A stretch of 64,000 nucleotides of DNA from Scalesia atractyloides (Eukaryota; Streptophyta; Magnoliopsida; Asterales; Asteraceae), in the NCBI GenBank assembly GCA_947069175.1, contig CAMTDV010000012.1:40208341-40272340 (forward strand), in the 5' to 3' direction. The position numbers were made by a program, and so were the translations under genes. The notes below the pieces were generated by a model. The model saw nothing but the letters and a program-made list of their open reading frames with translations. It was not told the origin of the DNA and ran no database searches. Positions 1-10,641 of the stretch are shown one piece after another. Position 1 is the stretch's first letter; every line of letters starts with the position of its first letter.

Positions 1-11
1 AAGAACTTGTT

Positions 12-935
12 ATGATTTTTCAGCAGCATCAAATTTCTAATCAAGAGCAAGTTTCTAGACCGTTGGTGATTTCCCTGTCAGTTCCTGTCTCTAACACTTC
101 TGATGTAGGTCTGATCAATACTTTGCAAGAATCAGTCTCTGTACCAATCTTGAACACTTCCGAATCATCTGCCCATCAACTGATTAATGCTGACTCTGAT
201 CATGAACCGACTTTTGATGATGGAGGAACCAGTTCCAATGAAGGATCTGAGTAAATTGAAAGCATTCTGAATTCCTAGGCTGATCAATCCAACGTCAGAA
301 ATGAAGCTACATCTTCTACATCGCTTGCTAATGAAGTTATCACGAATTTGTAGACTCAAGTAGATGTTCCGAGTGAAAGAAGAAAGCTGGGTGGAGCAAT
401 GCAGGAAGAGTTGCTTCATTTCCAGAAACTTGGTGTCTGGAAGCTTGTTGACCTACCGGATCATCATAAAAAGATAAATACTCGATGGGTCTTCAAGTGC
501 AAGAGAGATGACAGAGGTATTGTGGTCAGAAATAAAGCTCGGTTTGTGGTCCAGGGCTTTCATCAACAAGAAGGGATAGACTACAATGAAGTCTATGCCC
601 CTATCACTCGTCTTGAAGCTATTCGCATATTCTTGGCCTTTGCTTCTTGGAAAGGATTCAAGGTGTACCAAGTGGATGTTAAATCTTCTTTCCTTTACAG
701 CAAAGTCAAAGAGGAGGTGTATGTCGTCCAACCACCAGGGTTTGTCGATCCGATACACAAGGATAAAGTCTACCTTCTAAACAAGGCGTTATAGGGTCTA
801 CACCAAGCCCCAAGAGCTTGGTATGAAACACTTTTAAGGCATCTTCTAGACAACGGCTTTCTCAGAGGAACTGTAGACTATACCCTCTTCACAAATAAAG
901 TAGATGGACATCTGATTTTGGTACAAATTCATGTG
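12..935 (+). pseudogene. Copia-1 pol, integrase-RT linker and N-terminal reverse transcriptase
   Basis: This is the left-truncated pol of a Ty1/Copia element. The first ~350 bases encode a low-complexity Ser/Thr/Asn-rich linker as found between integrase and RT in Copia polyproteins, closed by a TAA at 252-254 and a TAG near 350. From 399 the RT is clear: motifs NTRWVFKCKRD, NKARFVVQGF, DYNEVYAPITRLEAIR and YQVDVKSSFLY, then PPGF. A TAG at 792-794 stands where family members have a Tyr before GLHQAPRAWY, and the frame then runs on to IHVDD at 931-940. The catalytic box is cut there by the solo LTR at 941 and resumes at 3676. The copy cannot make RT. Sirevirus membership is inferred from the downstream env-like ORF and palindromes. 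Confidence 0.9.
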
Positions 936-1382
936 GATGATGTCACACCCTCAATTTCCACTTGCAGAGTTTTACCGCGAGGCGTGTGAACAAACCAGAA
1001 TCTGAGACACTAGTAACATCGAACGACTCTATATGATTCGTTTAAACGTTTTCCAAAATCATTTGTTTAACCATTCATAGTTATTTTCAAATTGTCTTAG
1101 TTTGGTTTCAATGTTTAGCGGAAGCATTAGTTTTAAAGTTGAGCGGAAGCATTAAAGTAAAGTAAAGTAACGGGCGCCAACATAAACGCCAAAACTAAAG
1201 AAAAACCCAAACAATATTCGTAAATGAGACTCGATAAAAAGATGTCTTGATCAATGCAAGTGAGTGCACCTAGAGCTCCTAGCGTCCTGAGAAACATGTA
1301 AAGAAACAAGTGTCAACATTAAAGAAGAGTGAGTTCACAGGTTTTTATAAGTTCATTAGTTCGGTTAAAAATTTGTTTCCCC

Positions 1383-1549
1383 CGTTATCCCCAACCCGGG
1401 ATAACGATATAGTTCCATTATTCCTAACCCGGAATAATAATGATGTTGGTTCCATTATTCCAAACCCGGAATAATATTGTTGTTGGTTCCATTATTCCAA
1501 ACCCGGAATAATATTGTTTTTGGTTCCATTATTCCTAACCCGGAATAAT
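1383..1549. repeat. Five tandem hairpin units in solo LTR 1
   Basis: Five inverted repeats follow one another. Unit 1 has a 9-bp stem CGTTATCCC/GGGATAACG around a 6-nt loop (1383-1406). Units 2-5 have an 8-bp stem ATTATTCC/GGAATAAT around loops TAACCC or AAACCC, starting at 1417, 1454, 1491 and 1528, an exact 37-bp period. The stem of unit 1 differs from the others at two positions, and both changes are compensated on the other arm. The spacer is GTTGGTTCC-like. Confidence 0.92.
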
Positions 1550-3275
1550 ATTGTTGGTTCGTAATTAAGTTCAATGTTAACATGTAGGTAGCGAGCCTAA
1601 AGTTATGTCACATAAGTGTTCGTGATCGAAGCTGACTGTTGTGCCTCCGTGTTGCCAGGCCTATCACTGACCATGGCGAAAGTTAGGCCAAATTATTCAC
1701 CCGTTGACCATACCCGGTCGGCTAGCGCGACTAGCTCGGGTGGGGCTTGTCGGGCCCAGTAGTACTACTTATAATTTCCCCGCTATCTAACCCAATACTA
1801 ACGATCCGAGAGTTTGTTGAGGACTTCCGTGATATAGCTGCTTAGTGACCATAACGTACATTACCATTAACTTAGTTACCGAGTAGTTTAACAACCTTAA
1901 TTTCGCATAACGTAAAAAGATAGAGTTATAGAATGTATACATGTTTCTCCCCCTGTTGTTTAAAACCGGATAAAATAGGGGCCGTGAACTCACCTTTAAT
2001 TGCTCGGTTAGTGTAACACAAAAGTAGCAATTGATGGGACCGCTAATTGCGTCCTAACATGTCAACCAATTTAAAGTTAGTGTGTGAACACACGGATACA
2101 AAACCCTACGCATAACTAACACACAATGCGGCACACATAATAACAAATTCGAAAACACAATCATGCATGCAAAGTATTATGCCAAAATAGTGATCAAACC
2201 AACTTGTTATAAACACAACTCAACTCATACAACACTTTGGTACACACATTCGCAAGTTATCAAGTTTCAGCTTGTACGCTCATAACTAGGCTGTTTTCGA
2301 GGATTTTTATAAAATATTTCCAACGTTCCAAAAATTCCAATTTTTTTTACAGAACGTGTCAACTGAACTGTAGAATTTTATGTAAATTTTTCAAGTCCTA
2401 ACACTTTATCAATTATTCATAAACATTTATATACTAGGCTGCAGTCAGATTCGTCGCTTTCTGACTGCAGTCCACGGGAGAAATTATTTAAAAATCATCG
2501 TTCATCCAATTAACAAAATTCCAGTGGGAGTTTCCCGTAAATTCCCGTGTCCAGTTGCTGTACCAATTTCGTGACCCAAACCTCTACAGATTATGAGATC
2601 CGACTCGATAAACAACTAACAAATTTTCAGAATTTACACAGCTTCAGTTACTGCACTTAAATGACCACTTAAAAATATCAAACGACCTCAGAAAAATATG
2701 AATCTAGCGCCATTAGAAGCGTTTTTCAAAAATATACGTTTTAGGCTTCAGAAAATCTACTTTTTGATAAATAATGACCAAGTTACAGCCAACTGAAGTT
2801 GGCTGTAAATACCATTCAGCAACCTGTTTTCGGCTTTCATCGCAATAGAACACGCTTAAACGATCAAGACTCTAATTAATAATGATCAAGAACAGGTTTA
2901 TTAGTCACATATCATCATGCACATAAATACTCATGCAAACCCTAATCATATAATATGATTTTTATCACAAAACGCAGCCTATGATTCTTGTATTCAACTA
3001 AACATCATAATCGCAAAAACTCTCACAATTAACCGAACTAAACATAAATCATAATACTTTTCATAGATCAAGATTTCATAAACCCTAATGTGATTTGCAA
3101 AACAATTAAAGTCCTAACCTTGATACGATGAAGATTAGCGAACCGGGAACAAGATTGGAATCAATTCGGGTTTGAAGGAAGTTGCGATCGAGAGAGAGGG
3201 GGGGGCTGCCGTCGGTTTGCTTAGAGCTAGGGTTTCTTGTTTTTTTTTTTTTTTGAAACATAATCCATGCATGCC

Positions 3276-3335
3276 TATTTATATAAAACAAGGGAAGGAA
3301 AAAGAAAGGGGGTGGGGGTGGGCTTGCGGCCGCAA
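3276..3335 (-). promoter_or_regulatory. TATA box and upstream GC palindrome of solo LTR 1
   Basis: On the minus strand TATATAAATA (3285-3276) lies about 40 bp downstream of the 12-bp perfect palindrome TTGCGGCCGCAA (3324-3335). A poly-T run sits at 3240-3254. This is the only strong core-promoter look-alike I see in this LTR, and its strand agrees with the LTR orientation. Promoter function is inference. Confidence 0.5.
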
Positions 3336-3675
3336 AGGGGGGTGGTTTGGGTCATTAACTTGGGCCTCAAGTTTAAGTTAGTTCCTTGGGCCGCAAGGAA
3401 GTGAGGTCGACACGTTTCGCGGCTCGGTTCGGTTCGGCTATTTATTTAATATATTTTTTTTTATAAACTAATAATCGCGAAATCAAAACATGATATAATA
3501 ATTCACACAACTTATAAACGTCTAATAACACATAGCACGTAATTCACTCGATGAGTTCACAAAGTTAGCGTAGTTATTGCGAGCGTGTAATATAAATTCT
3601 CCGAATCAAATTTATGCAGGAATGAATAACCGTGAAGTAGTGCGTTTAAGATACCTGAAAAACCGGGATGTCACA

Positions 3676-4564
3676 GATGATATCATCTTTGGATCAACAA
3701 ATGATAAGCTGTGCAAAGACTTTGAAGAAGTCATGAAGAAGAAATTCAAAATGAGTGCTATGGGGGAGATGAAGTTCTTCTTAGGACTTCAGATTGAGAA
3801 ATTGCCTGATGGTATCTTCATTCATCAGACGAAGTATGTTCATGATGTGTTAGAGATATTTGACATGTCAGGAACTAAATCAGCATCAACTCCATTAGCC
3901 ACAAATCACGGCATTTGTCCAGACGTTCATGGAGTCAAAGTCGATGACACATTATATCGCTCCATGATCGGATCCTTGATGTTTCTTACAGCTTCGAGAC
4001 CTGATATATCCAACATACCTATGCGCCTGTTATCAGTCCAATTCAAGAGATTCGCACTTGTTAGTCGTTAAACAAATCATGCGATACTTAAAAGGATGTC
4101 CAAGCACCGGCTTGTGGTATCCTCGACATGACGACTTCAATCTTGCGGGTTACTCGGATTCTGATTTTGGTTGCTGCAAGCTTAATGCCAAATCTACTAC
4201 GGCTGATAGCCAGTTCTTCAGAACTCATTTGGTAACATGGCAATGCAGGAAATAGATCGCGGTCACTCTCTCTACGTGTGAAGTTGAATACGTTTCAGCA
4301 TCTAGCTGTTGTTCCCAGATATTCTGGATACAACAACAGATGAGAGAGTATAGACTGCATTTTCTTGATACGCCAATTTATGTGGATAACAAAGCGGCTA
4401 TTAATATCACCAAAAACCCTGTTCAACACTCACGAACTAAACAGATAGAAATTCGACACCACTTTATCCGTGATTTCTATGAGAAAAAGTTGGTTAGAAT
4501 TGAAAAAATCCACATTGATGACCAAAAAGCTGATTTTTACACCAAAGCTTTTGATAGATCATGA
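3676..4564 (+). pseudogene. Copia-1 pol, C-terminal RT and RNase H
   Basis: This continues the RT cut at 941. It reads DIIFGSTNDKLCKDFEE, then KKKFKMSAMGEMKFFLGLQI, then a YRSMIGSLMFLTASRPDI box, all typical of Copia RT/connection. A small indel near 4015-4060 shifts frame, after which RNase H follows: MRYLKGCPSTGLWYP, AGYSDSDFGCCKLNAKSTT, WQCRK with a stop at 4253, STCEVEYVSASSCCSQ, DNKAAINITKNPVQHSRTKQIEIRHHFIRD. It ends at 4562-4564 (TGA). RNase H Asp and Glu positions are visible, but stops and frameshifts make it dead. Confidence 0.9.
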
Positions 4565-6720
4565 TTTAAAAATCTTTTGAAATTAAATGGTTTAAAAATC
4601 TAACATCAGGGTTGGAAATGAGGTTCAATTTGAGGACGACGAGGGCTTAACGTGATTCTCATCGGTATAACATATGCTTTCTGTAAATACTTTTATTACT
4701 TTCTTAAAAACAAAAACCCAAAAATATGTTTTTGATTTTAGGGGGAGAAAAGTTGGGAAAAATACAAAAACATCAAAAAAGATAAAAGAGTTTTTTTGTG
4801 AAAAAGAGGTACTCATATTTCATCAGAGAACTATCACAGTATGCTAACGATATGGAATGTTTAAAGAAGTCATTAAACAGGTGTTTCTGATGATGTGTCA
4901 ATAGGCTTCACATGTTCAGTAAATTATTCTTCAAGATTTAAACCTAAAAGAAAATTTGAGTAATTTGTGGGCGACATCTCTCGGATATATGGACTTAGTA
5001 CTCCGAAATTTCGTTTGAGAAAATGCTAGATTATGTGATACTAGGTCTTTATATTAGTTGATATCTTGGGAATTATACGAGTTCTTCTAACTTTGCGTCA
5101 GCAATGACCTAGAACTTGTATAATACTTTACGCATTATTCACCTCCAAAAGCTGCACAAAAAAATGAGTATGTCATAAAAGATACGACATGTGCAGCTCA
5201 AAAGATTCCTTAATGGAACACCACCAAAAGTCGAGCCTTCATCTCTTTCTCTGTACGGAAATACTAACCTGAGCTCTCAAGGTCTCGCAACTCACCCCAT
5301 TTACAGATATCAGATAGATATATTAACCTGTGAGATGAAATTCTGGGAATCTCGATGCGGGAGTATATTTCGAGATGGGAAACACAGTTATCTTATGTTC
5401 CTTGAATCTTACCTAACATATCTTGAAACAATTGAGAAACGTGTAATGGTTTAAGTGGATAAGTATATTGGCAATCTAGGTAAATCTGTTTAAGACCATA
5501 AAGTTACTACAAAGATCAACGGTACTTGTGATTTGTCTAAATATCTGATGTGATCCTCTAATACAATAACTCACAAAAATATGTATGTAAATACATCTTT
5601 ATTTTCTTATTCTTTCTTTTCAGAAAAATCCATAAAGATTTTTAGTTTACTTTTAACAATCTATCTTAGTTTAGTCTACCGATGATGAAAACACCGTTAG
5701 TTCAAGTCAAAGTGACATTTGCTGGAGGAAAGCTGAAGTTCATGGGCTGGGAGCTAATCTAGAAAAGACAATATCCTAAAACGTCAAAACGTTCATCAGT
5801 TTGAAACTTTTAAATTTTGGAATAAATCTGTTTTGGTCAAACGACGGTCAACCAAGGTCATTAACTTGGACTTGGTAGGCAAATCGGTTAACTAGGGTCA
5901 TTAATTTGGACTAGGTTAACTGAGTGGGTAGTAAAAACAGATAAAATTTCACAAAAATTTAAAATGATAATCAAAAGTACAAGGAACTGACTCGTACGAG
6001 TGATAAAAGGCTCATTCGTGCGAAGCATCACTCGTACGAACGATCTTGATAGAGTATAAAAGGGCTTCACATTCGCATGAGTCACACTAATGACTCTGTG
6101 CGACTGAAAGTGTACTCTGTGCGATTTAGTTCTTTCTACTCATTTTCGTGATCATCTTTACATATCTATACTTTGGGGAGGTTGATTGTCACACCTCTCT
6201 CGATGGGAAAGGTACGAATGCTTGTGTTGAGCTGTTATAATACATAATTGGACCAAAAAGGACATAAAGTGTAGATTTAGGATAATTGGACTGGTAAAAT
6301 GTAAAATTGAACTCAAATTTGTTAAAATCTGCCCTTTTAACCGCTAAATCAACATTAAATTTGTTAAACATTACATTTCTTAAGTTCGGTTTGATAAGGT
6401 GTTATTTGGTGTGATTCACAACTCATACGAATCATCACTCATTCGAGCAAGGTTTTCACATGTCTGATTATCATATTCACTCGTACGAGTGGTCGTTCGT
6501 ATGAGTATGTTCTTAAATGTTTATATCTCTCTGACTCGTATGAAGCACCACTCGTACGAGTATGACTATTCAAATCCTTAAATTGTTAAGTATGAATTTC
6601 AACTCGTACGAAGAAGTGGCTCATACGAGTGGGTTTTGGTTCGGTCTTGAATATTTGTCTTAATTACTGACTCGTACGAATGGTGACTCGTACGAGTATG
6701 TTAACGTTGAAAATCTTGAA
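4565..6720 (+). other. Copia-1 spacer between pol and env-like ORF
   Basis: No credible ORF. It contains a purine tract TTTAGGGGGAGAAAAG near 4738-4753, in the same place after pol as AATTTAGGGGGAGAAAA at 31518 in Copia-2. A direct repeat (AGGTCATTAA.TTGGACT) occurs near 5854-5880 and 5896-5917. The palindrome cluster of 5990-6697 fills the end. Extra purine tracts and palindrome-rich spacers are described for Sireviruses; assigning this copy to them is inference. Confidence 0.6.
5990..6697. repeat. Dispersed 12-bp palindrome ACTCGTACGAGT, spacer cluster
   Basis: Perfect ACTCGTACGAGT occurs at 5990-6001, 6479-6490, 6550-6561 and 6686-6697. One- or two-base variants (ACTCGTACGAA, CTCGTATGAA, CTCATACGAG, TTCGTATGAG) lie between them, often in closely spaced pairs. 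The same word recurs in LTR-A, the following leader and LTR-B (18259-18930, 20566-20640). Confidence 0.92.
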
Positions 6721-6729
6721 ATTTTTCTA

Positions 6730-7545
6730 AGTATGTGTAATCTTTGTGTTTGCAAATAAACAAGTCTACATTCTCACTGTTCCTCGACATTTGTTGTCTT
6801 TTGGATGAGGCTATTCCAGAGATAGCTGCATACAGAGATGTGTTAGAGTTTTTGAGCAGATTGCCGATTACTAAAGCCCTCACTGATAGACATACATCAT
6901 ATCAATCACATGTTGAGTATTTTTGGGATGCGGCTGAATATAATGAGGAAGAGAATGCTATTCTATCTGTTGTGCGTATCAACAATGAAGATATTGAGGT
7001 CAAGTATTTACAGAAGGTATTATTCGTACAGTATTGGAGTTTAAAGACAATGAAGATGACCGAACGGTTACCCAGAATATATGGTCAAGGGGTGTTTTTA
7101 TCGAATGGGCTATGCTGGTTTCGTGAACGCTGCACCTTTCAAGAAAGGAAATCTTAGTGCCCCTTTTCGCTACATTGCGCACTGTATTATGCATGCCCTT
7201 AGCCACAGGAAGGGTTGATTTGATGATCTCATCGACTATCACATGTGCATGATAACAACACTAATTCTCAATCTGCCTTACAACTTTCGAGACTTATCTT
7301 GTCGTAGATGGTACAAAAAATACAGCATGAAAATATCTTCAGTACCCATGATTCGTACTGATGTTGCTCGATCATCTGCATCCTAACATTAAGAGGAAGA
7401 AAGATGATATTTTGAGGCTTGAGCATACGGATGTGTCGACGTTGAAAAAGATGAATCTACACTTGAAAGCCCTCCCCAACACTAAGCCTGTTTTGGGGCT
7501 ATCACAGATAAAGATTATTTGGTGCCGCCTAGGAGGGAGTGGCGT
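6730..7545 (+). pseudogene. Copia-1 env-like ORF, 5' part
   Basis: This is the N-terminal half of a large ORF that sits after pol, where Sireviruses carry their env-like gene. About 100 residues are open (e.g. EAIPEIAAYRDVLEFLSRLP and HVEYFWDAAEYNEEENAIL). Several shifted stretches follow, including FKKGNLSAPFRYIAHCIMHA, LILNLPYNFSRL and LRLEHTDVSTLKKMN. I recall such proteins as common Asteraceae retrotransposon products of unknown function; no fusion peptide or membrane segment is evident here. The reading is cut at 7545 by the gag-only element and resumes at 15094. Many stops and indels make it a pseudogene. Confidence 0.65.
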
Positions 7546-7954
7546 TGTCACACCCCGACCCGCAGCGGAAATGGTGATCGGGACATGATTGGGTTTTCAT
7601 CAAAGCTCATGACATTTACTATAAAGTTTCATATTTATTATTTCCTTTTAAAGAAGAACATTACAATCAACATACAAGTACAACATGTTCTATACATTTA
7701 TCAAGACTTCATTATTTCTTCTTCTAAGGCAATTTCCTACGTGTTCCTTGCTTCAACCTGTCTACCTGTATCATGTGTAAAAATAGGGTTTTGGGTCAAC
7801 AAAAAGTTGGCGAGTGAATCTTATTTAAACATTTGAATGAATTAGTTATGTTGGTTATTTGAATAAAATTGTGCATAACCAAATACGAATAAACGTAAAT
7901 GTAAATTTAATCACAAAACACATAATATTAATTAATACACACGCACACACCAAC

Positions 7955-8074
7955 TGAATGATTTTGAGGCACGCGATGTTCAACTCGTCTCCCACGAGGA
8001 ACTGATGGGCCCAATGAATGATTTTGAGGCACGCGATGTTCAACCCGTCTCCAACAGGGAACTGATGGGCCTAA
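7955..8074. repeat. 60-bp tandem duplication in the LTR
   Basis: Two 60-bp copies, each containing AATGATTTTGAGGCACGCGA and ending in ACTGATGGGC. The same pair is at 13245-13364. Each copy has a short inverted motif around CGTCTCCCACGAGG. Confidence 0.85.
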
Positions 8075-8584
8075 TGAATTGATTTGCACGCAATTTGACT
8101 AAATGTAAACACACATTACAACAAACAATATATACATTATAAGTTTAGATCATATAATGGTAATAGCACGAGTTTGAATAAGCGAAATAATTAAAGCGAC
8201 ACATGATACACCCCAAAACATGAATAAAAAAGGGGAATTTGTAAGAATTCACTCAAAGTGGGTGTGTTTCTTGGATTGATGATGAATGCGCACGAATTTG
8301 GATTTAACCACGAGAGAAACTAACCTAAATAATAACATAATAATTCGATAAATAAATAAACTTTTATTTAAGATTAATATTTTTAATTAGTGTTCTTAAT
8401 GGGATTGTTAGATTTATTTTTGTGAGTTCAAGGAAATTTTCTAACTTCAAAAATATTGCTTTTAAGTGTTTTTAATTGATTTTTTTTAAATAAAATAAAT
8501 AAATAAAAAGAAAATAAAAATTTTGACTTTTTGACTTTTTGACCGTCGACCGTTGACCGTTGACCGGTCGGACCGCGTTTTATT

Positions 8585-8999
8585 ATGCGCTGAGTGAGGT
8601 TCGAACTTGTGACCTCTCGTATGCGTGCACGCAGCTCTACCAACTGAGCTACGTGTCTAACCCGAAATATTTCTGATTTCAATTATATTTATATACTGTT
8701 TCGATTATTCAAAATTTTATTTAATTTAAAAAGAATTTTAATTATTGAATCGGGGAAGGTTACGAGTCTCGAACCCGCGATCACACCATCAACTTGCACC
8801 CGGCCCAACCAACTGGGCTGGGTGTCTAACCCATAATAAACTGAATTTATTTTATACTTATACACATACTGAAGCGAATCTGATTAAGCTTGTTTAAAAA
8901 GGAACATTTTATTTCAGAAGTCGAAGCAAGTGTGGCTCGAACCCGGGATGTGCGCGTTTAAATTGCACACAGTCCACCGCTGGACTGTGTGTCTAACCC
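8585..8999 (-). repeat. Three tRNA-like units at 168-bp period in the 3' LTR
   Basis: On the minus strand each unit opens with GGGTTAGACAC, forms a perfect D-arm-like hairpin and ends with a T-arm/B-box-like TTCGA. D-arms are AGTCC/GGACT (unit 8999-8923), GCCC/GGGC (8832-8756) and GCTC/GAGC (8663-8585). The B-box-like words are GGGTTCGAGCC, GGGTTCGAGAC and AAGTTCGAACC; their TCGA cores start at 8937, 8769 and 8601 on the + strand, exactly 168 apart. The A-box match is best in the 8585 unit (TAGCTCAGTTGGT). Acceptor and anticodon stems are degenerate, so these are tRNA-related modules and not tRNA genes. Confidence 0.85.
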
Positions 9000-9325
9000 A
9001 ATTAAAATACTGATTTTAATTACATTCATAAACAACTCGATATACATCTTCTTCATAAAACTCAGATCGAACACAGATTAGTTAAACATTTGATTTTACT
9101 GCTCTGTTGTTTTAGAGTTTGAACAACTAAATCGAATAGAACTGACAGAAAGATTTAAGATTGCATACCGAACACAGGGGCTTGGTTTTCCGGTGACTAA
9201 CTCTGGCAGTTTCAGTAATCTCCGGCGACTTGCAGGTTGAGCAGAGAGTTGAGCCGAAGGTTCGAGAGCAGTTTGGGTAATGTTTTGAGACAGTATGCGA
9301 GTGAAATTGAGATGAGATGCATCGA

Positions 9326-9334
9326 TATTTATAG
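9326..9334 (-). promoter_or_regulatory. TATA box of the gag-only LTR
   Basis: CTATAAATA on the minus strand, repeated at 14608-14600 in the other LTR. It is the clearest core-promoter word in this LTR on the sense strand. Transcripts starting just below it would carry the three tRNA-like units in their leader. Function is inferred from sequence only. Confidence 0.6.
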
Positions 9335-9560
9335 TGCCCATTATCAACACTTGATTTCGGTTTCAAAAGTTCGGTCAAGATGTAATTGTCTAACTGATTG
9401 CATAACCGATTGGGGATTGTTGACTCCTTGATTGAGTCTATCGGTTACATTCGAGGATTGACGAGGAAATCCGGTTTCCTTGATGATAGCCGGCGACTTC
9501 GCGCGACTGTTTCTGGTTTGAATCCGGATCAAATTCATAATTGTTCCGAGATGTAGCAGA

Positions 9561-9634
9561 TGTGGGCAAGTGGTATAGTGGTGTGTTGTTTGTTTGTTGT
9601 ACCGGCTGACCCGGGTTCGAAACCCGGCAGCCTC
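9561..9634 (+). other. tRNA-Gly-like sequence in the 3' LTR
   Basis: It reads GGGCAAGTGGTATAGTGG, a T-rich middle, then GTACCGGCTGACCCGGG, TTCGAA and CCCGGCAGC. The A box (GTGGTATAGTGGT) and the T-arm with a perfect CCGGG/CCCGG stem resemble nuclear tRNA-Gly. The anticodon region (GTGTTGTTTGTTTGTTG) is a degenerate T/G run, so it is not a working tRNA gene. It is opposite in strand to the other three tRNA-like units and lies about 230 bp upstream of the LTR TATA box. Confidence 0.7.
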
Positions 9635-9819
9635 ATTTATTTTTTTACTCTCTTATTTTTTTTATTTATTAATTATGGTTTTAAATTCTAACATTGTTTA
9701 TTAATTATGTATTGTTTAAAATTAATTTGAGTAATAAATATGAAATGAAAAATTTTGACTGGATATTCGATTAATAAACGAAGCGGGTTTGGAAAACCCG
9801 TTTTTCGATGGATGTTACA

Positions 9820-9834
9820 GTATCCCCTACTTTT
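9820..9834 (-). other. Polypurine tract of the gag-only element
   Basis: On the minus strand AAAAGTAGGGGATAC abuts the TGTAACA start of the 3' LTR. Just before it is an inverted A/T-rich motif AATTTCGGGACGAAATTTC, a sequence I associate with the end of the internal region of Asteraceae Gypsy elements. Priming of plus-strand DNA is the known role of this site. Confidence 0.85.
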
Positions 9835-10641
9835 AGAAATTTCGTCCCGAAATTTAAGTAGTAGTGGTATATTTGACTTGAAGGGAGGATGTTTTAATTT
9901 GACAATTACATAATTAGAAGAGGGTGAGAGTTTAAATCTTATTTGAGGCGGTAACGTTCCTAGTAAGGGTTGAATACCCTGCTACAAGAATCGCTTTTTG
10001 ATGCCTAAAGTATAAGAATGCGGAACAAGGATAAACAGAGTTGATTGACTAAGCATGATTTCATGCATAAGAGTTTTGAGGGAATTGATACGTGATAAGG
10101 TTATATCATAAACAAAACTTCAACCATGACGATACTAAAACCTACACGGAACTTCTCATAACCGCCTGGTAATGCTTTTGATCCTTTGCCAAGAATACTT
10201 ATATATAGGAAATACCAGCGGCGTATCCACCATATTCTTATCAAATTTTCATTGGCTTTATCAGTAAATTATGATCAGTTCTATGTGACTCTAAAACATA
10301 AACAAACACAACAACCAAGGCTTGAGTCTCAATTCTGAAAGGATACATGACTGAATGATGACAGTACCTCTCTCGTTTGTTATGATGAAGGGGTTAGTCT
10401 ATGTAAAAGTGAGACACAACCCAACTTCTTTGAATGATGAGATTGAGATACGTCGAGATGTATGATGATATGAATGTTAAATCAATGTGTATAAAACAAA
10501 ACTGAAATATCAATTCGCATTAAAATTCTTGGATACATAAATTCCCAATTTATAACTGGGAGACGTAAAGATTGAGATAACATAAAGAAAACATAAAAAC
10601 TAAACGGTTGGAGTTGAATCTTGATTCTTCGTGAAGGAAGA
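9835..10641 (-). other. Non-coding internal DNA where pol would be expected
   Basis: About 800 bp between gag and the purine tract. I see no protease, RT, RNase H or integrase motif in any frame and no repeat. Either pol was deleted long ago or the lineage never had it. Confidence 0.7.

Larger units (their letters stand above)
941..3675 (-). mobile_element. Solo LTR 1 (Gypsy-type), inserted in the Copia-1 RT
   Basis: A 2735-bp block begins TGTCACACCCTC and ends GGGATGTCACA, flanked by perfect 5-bp duplications GATGA (936-940 and 3676-3680). Removing it rejoins the Copia RT active-site coding sequence, which fixes the ends. No gag, pol, primer site or purine tract lies inside, so it is best read as a solo LTR left by LTR-LTR recombination. 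Orientation is minus: on that strand it starts TGTGACATCC and ends GGTGTGACA, matching the LTR logic of the complete element at 7546-15093, and a minus-strand TATA box lies at 3276-3285. It is AT-rich and non-coding. It contains a five-unit hairpin array (1383-1549) and a 12-bp GC palindrome (3324-3335). Confidence 0.87.
7546..9819 (-). repeat. 3' LTR of the gag-only element (2274 bp)
   Basis: In sense (minus) orientation it begins TGTAACATCC and ends GGGGTGTGACA, the canonical TG...CA. Along the sense strand it holds a tRNA-Gly-like sequence in antisense (9634-9561), a TATA box CTATAAATA (9334-9326), three tRNA-like units (8999-8585), a GACTTTTT/GACCGTTGACC short repeat near 8520-8570, and a 60-bp tandem duplication (8074-7955). 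No ORF of substance. Near-identical to 12836-15093. Confidence 0.93.

Noticed and set aside
8585..9634. Functional nuclear tRNA genes
   Set aside because: D-arm and T-arm words are good, but acceptor and anticodon stems do not pair convincingly and no clear anticodon loop is seen. All lie in LTRs and are duplicated with them.
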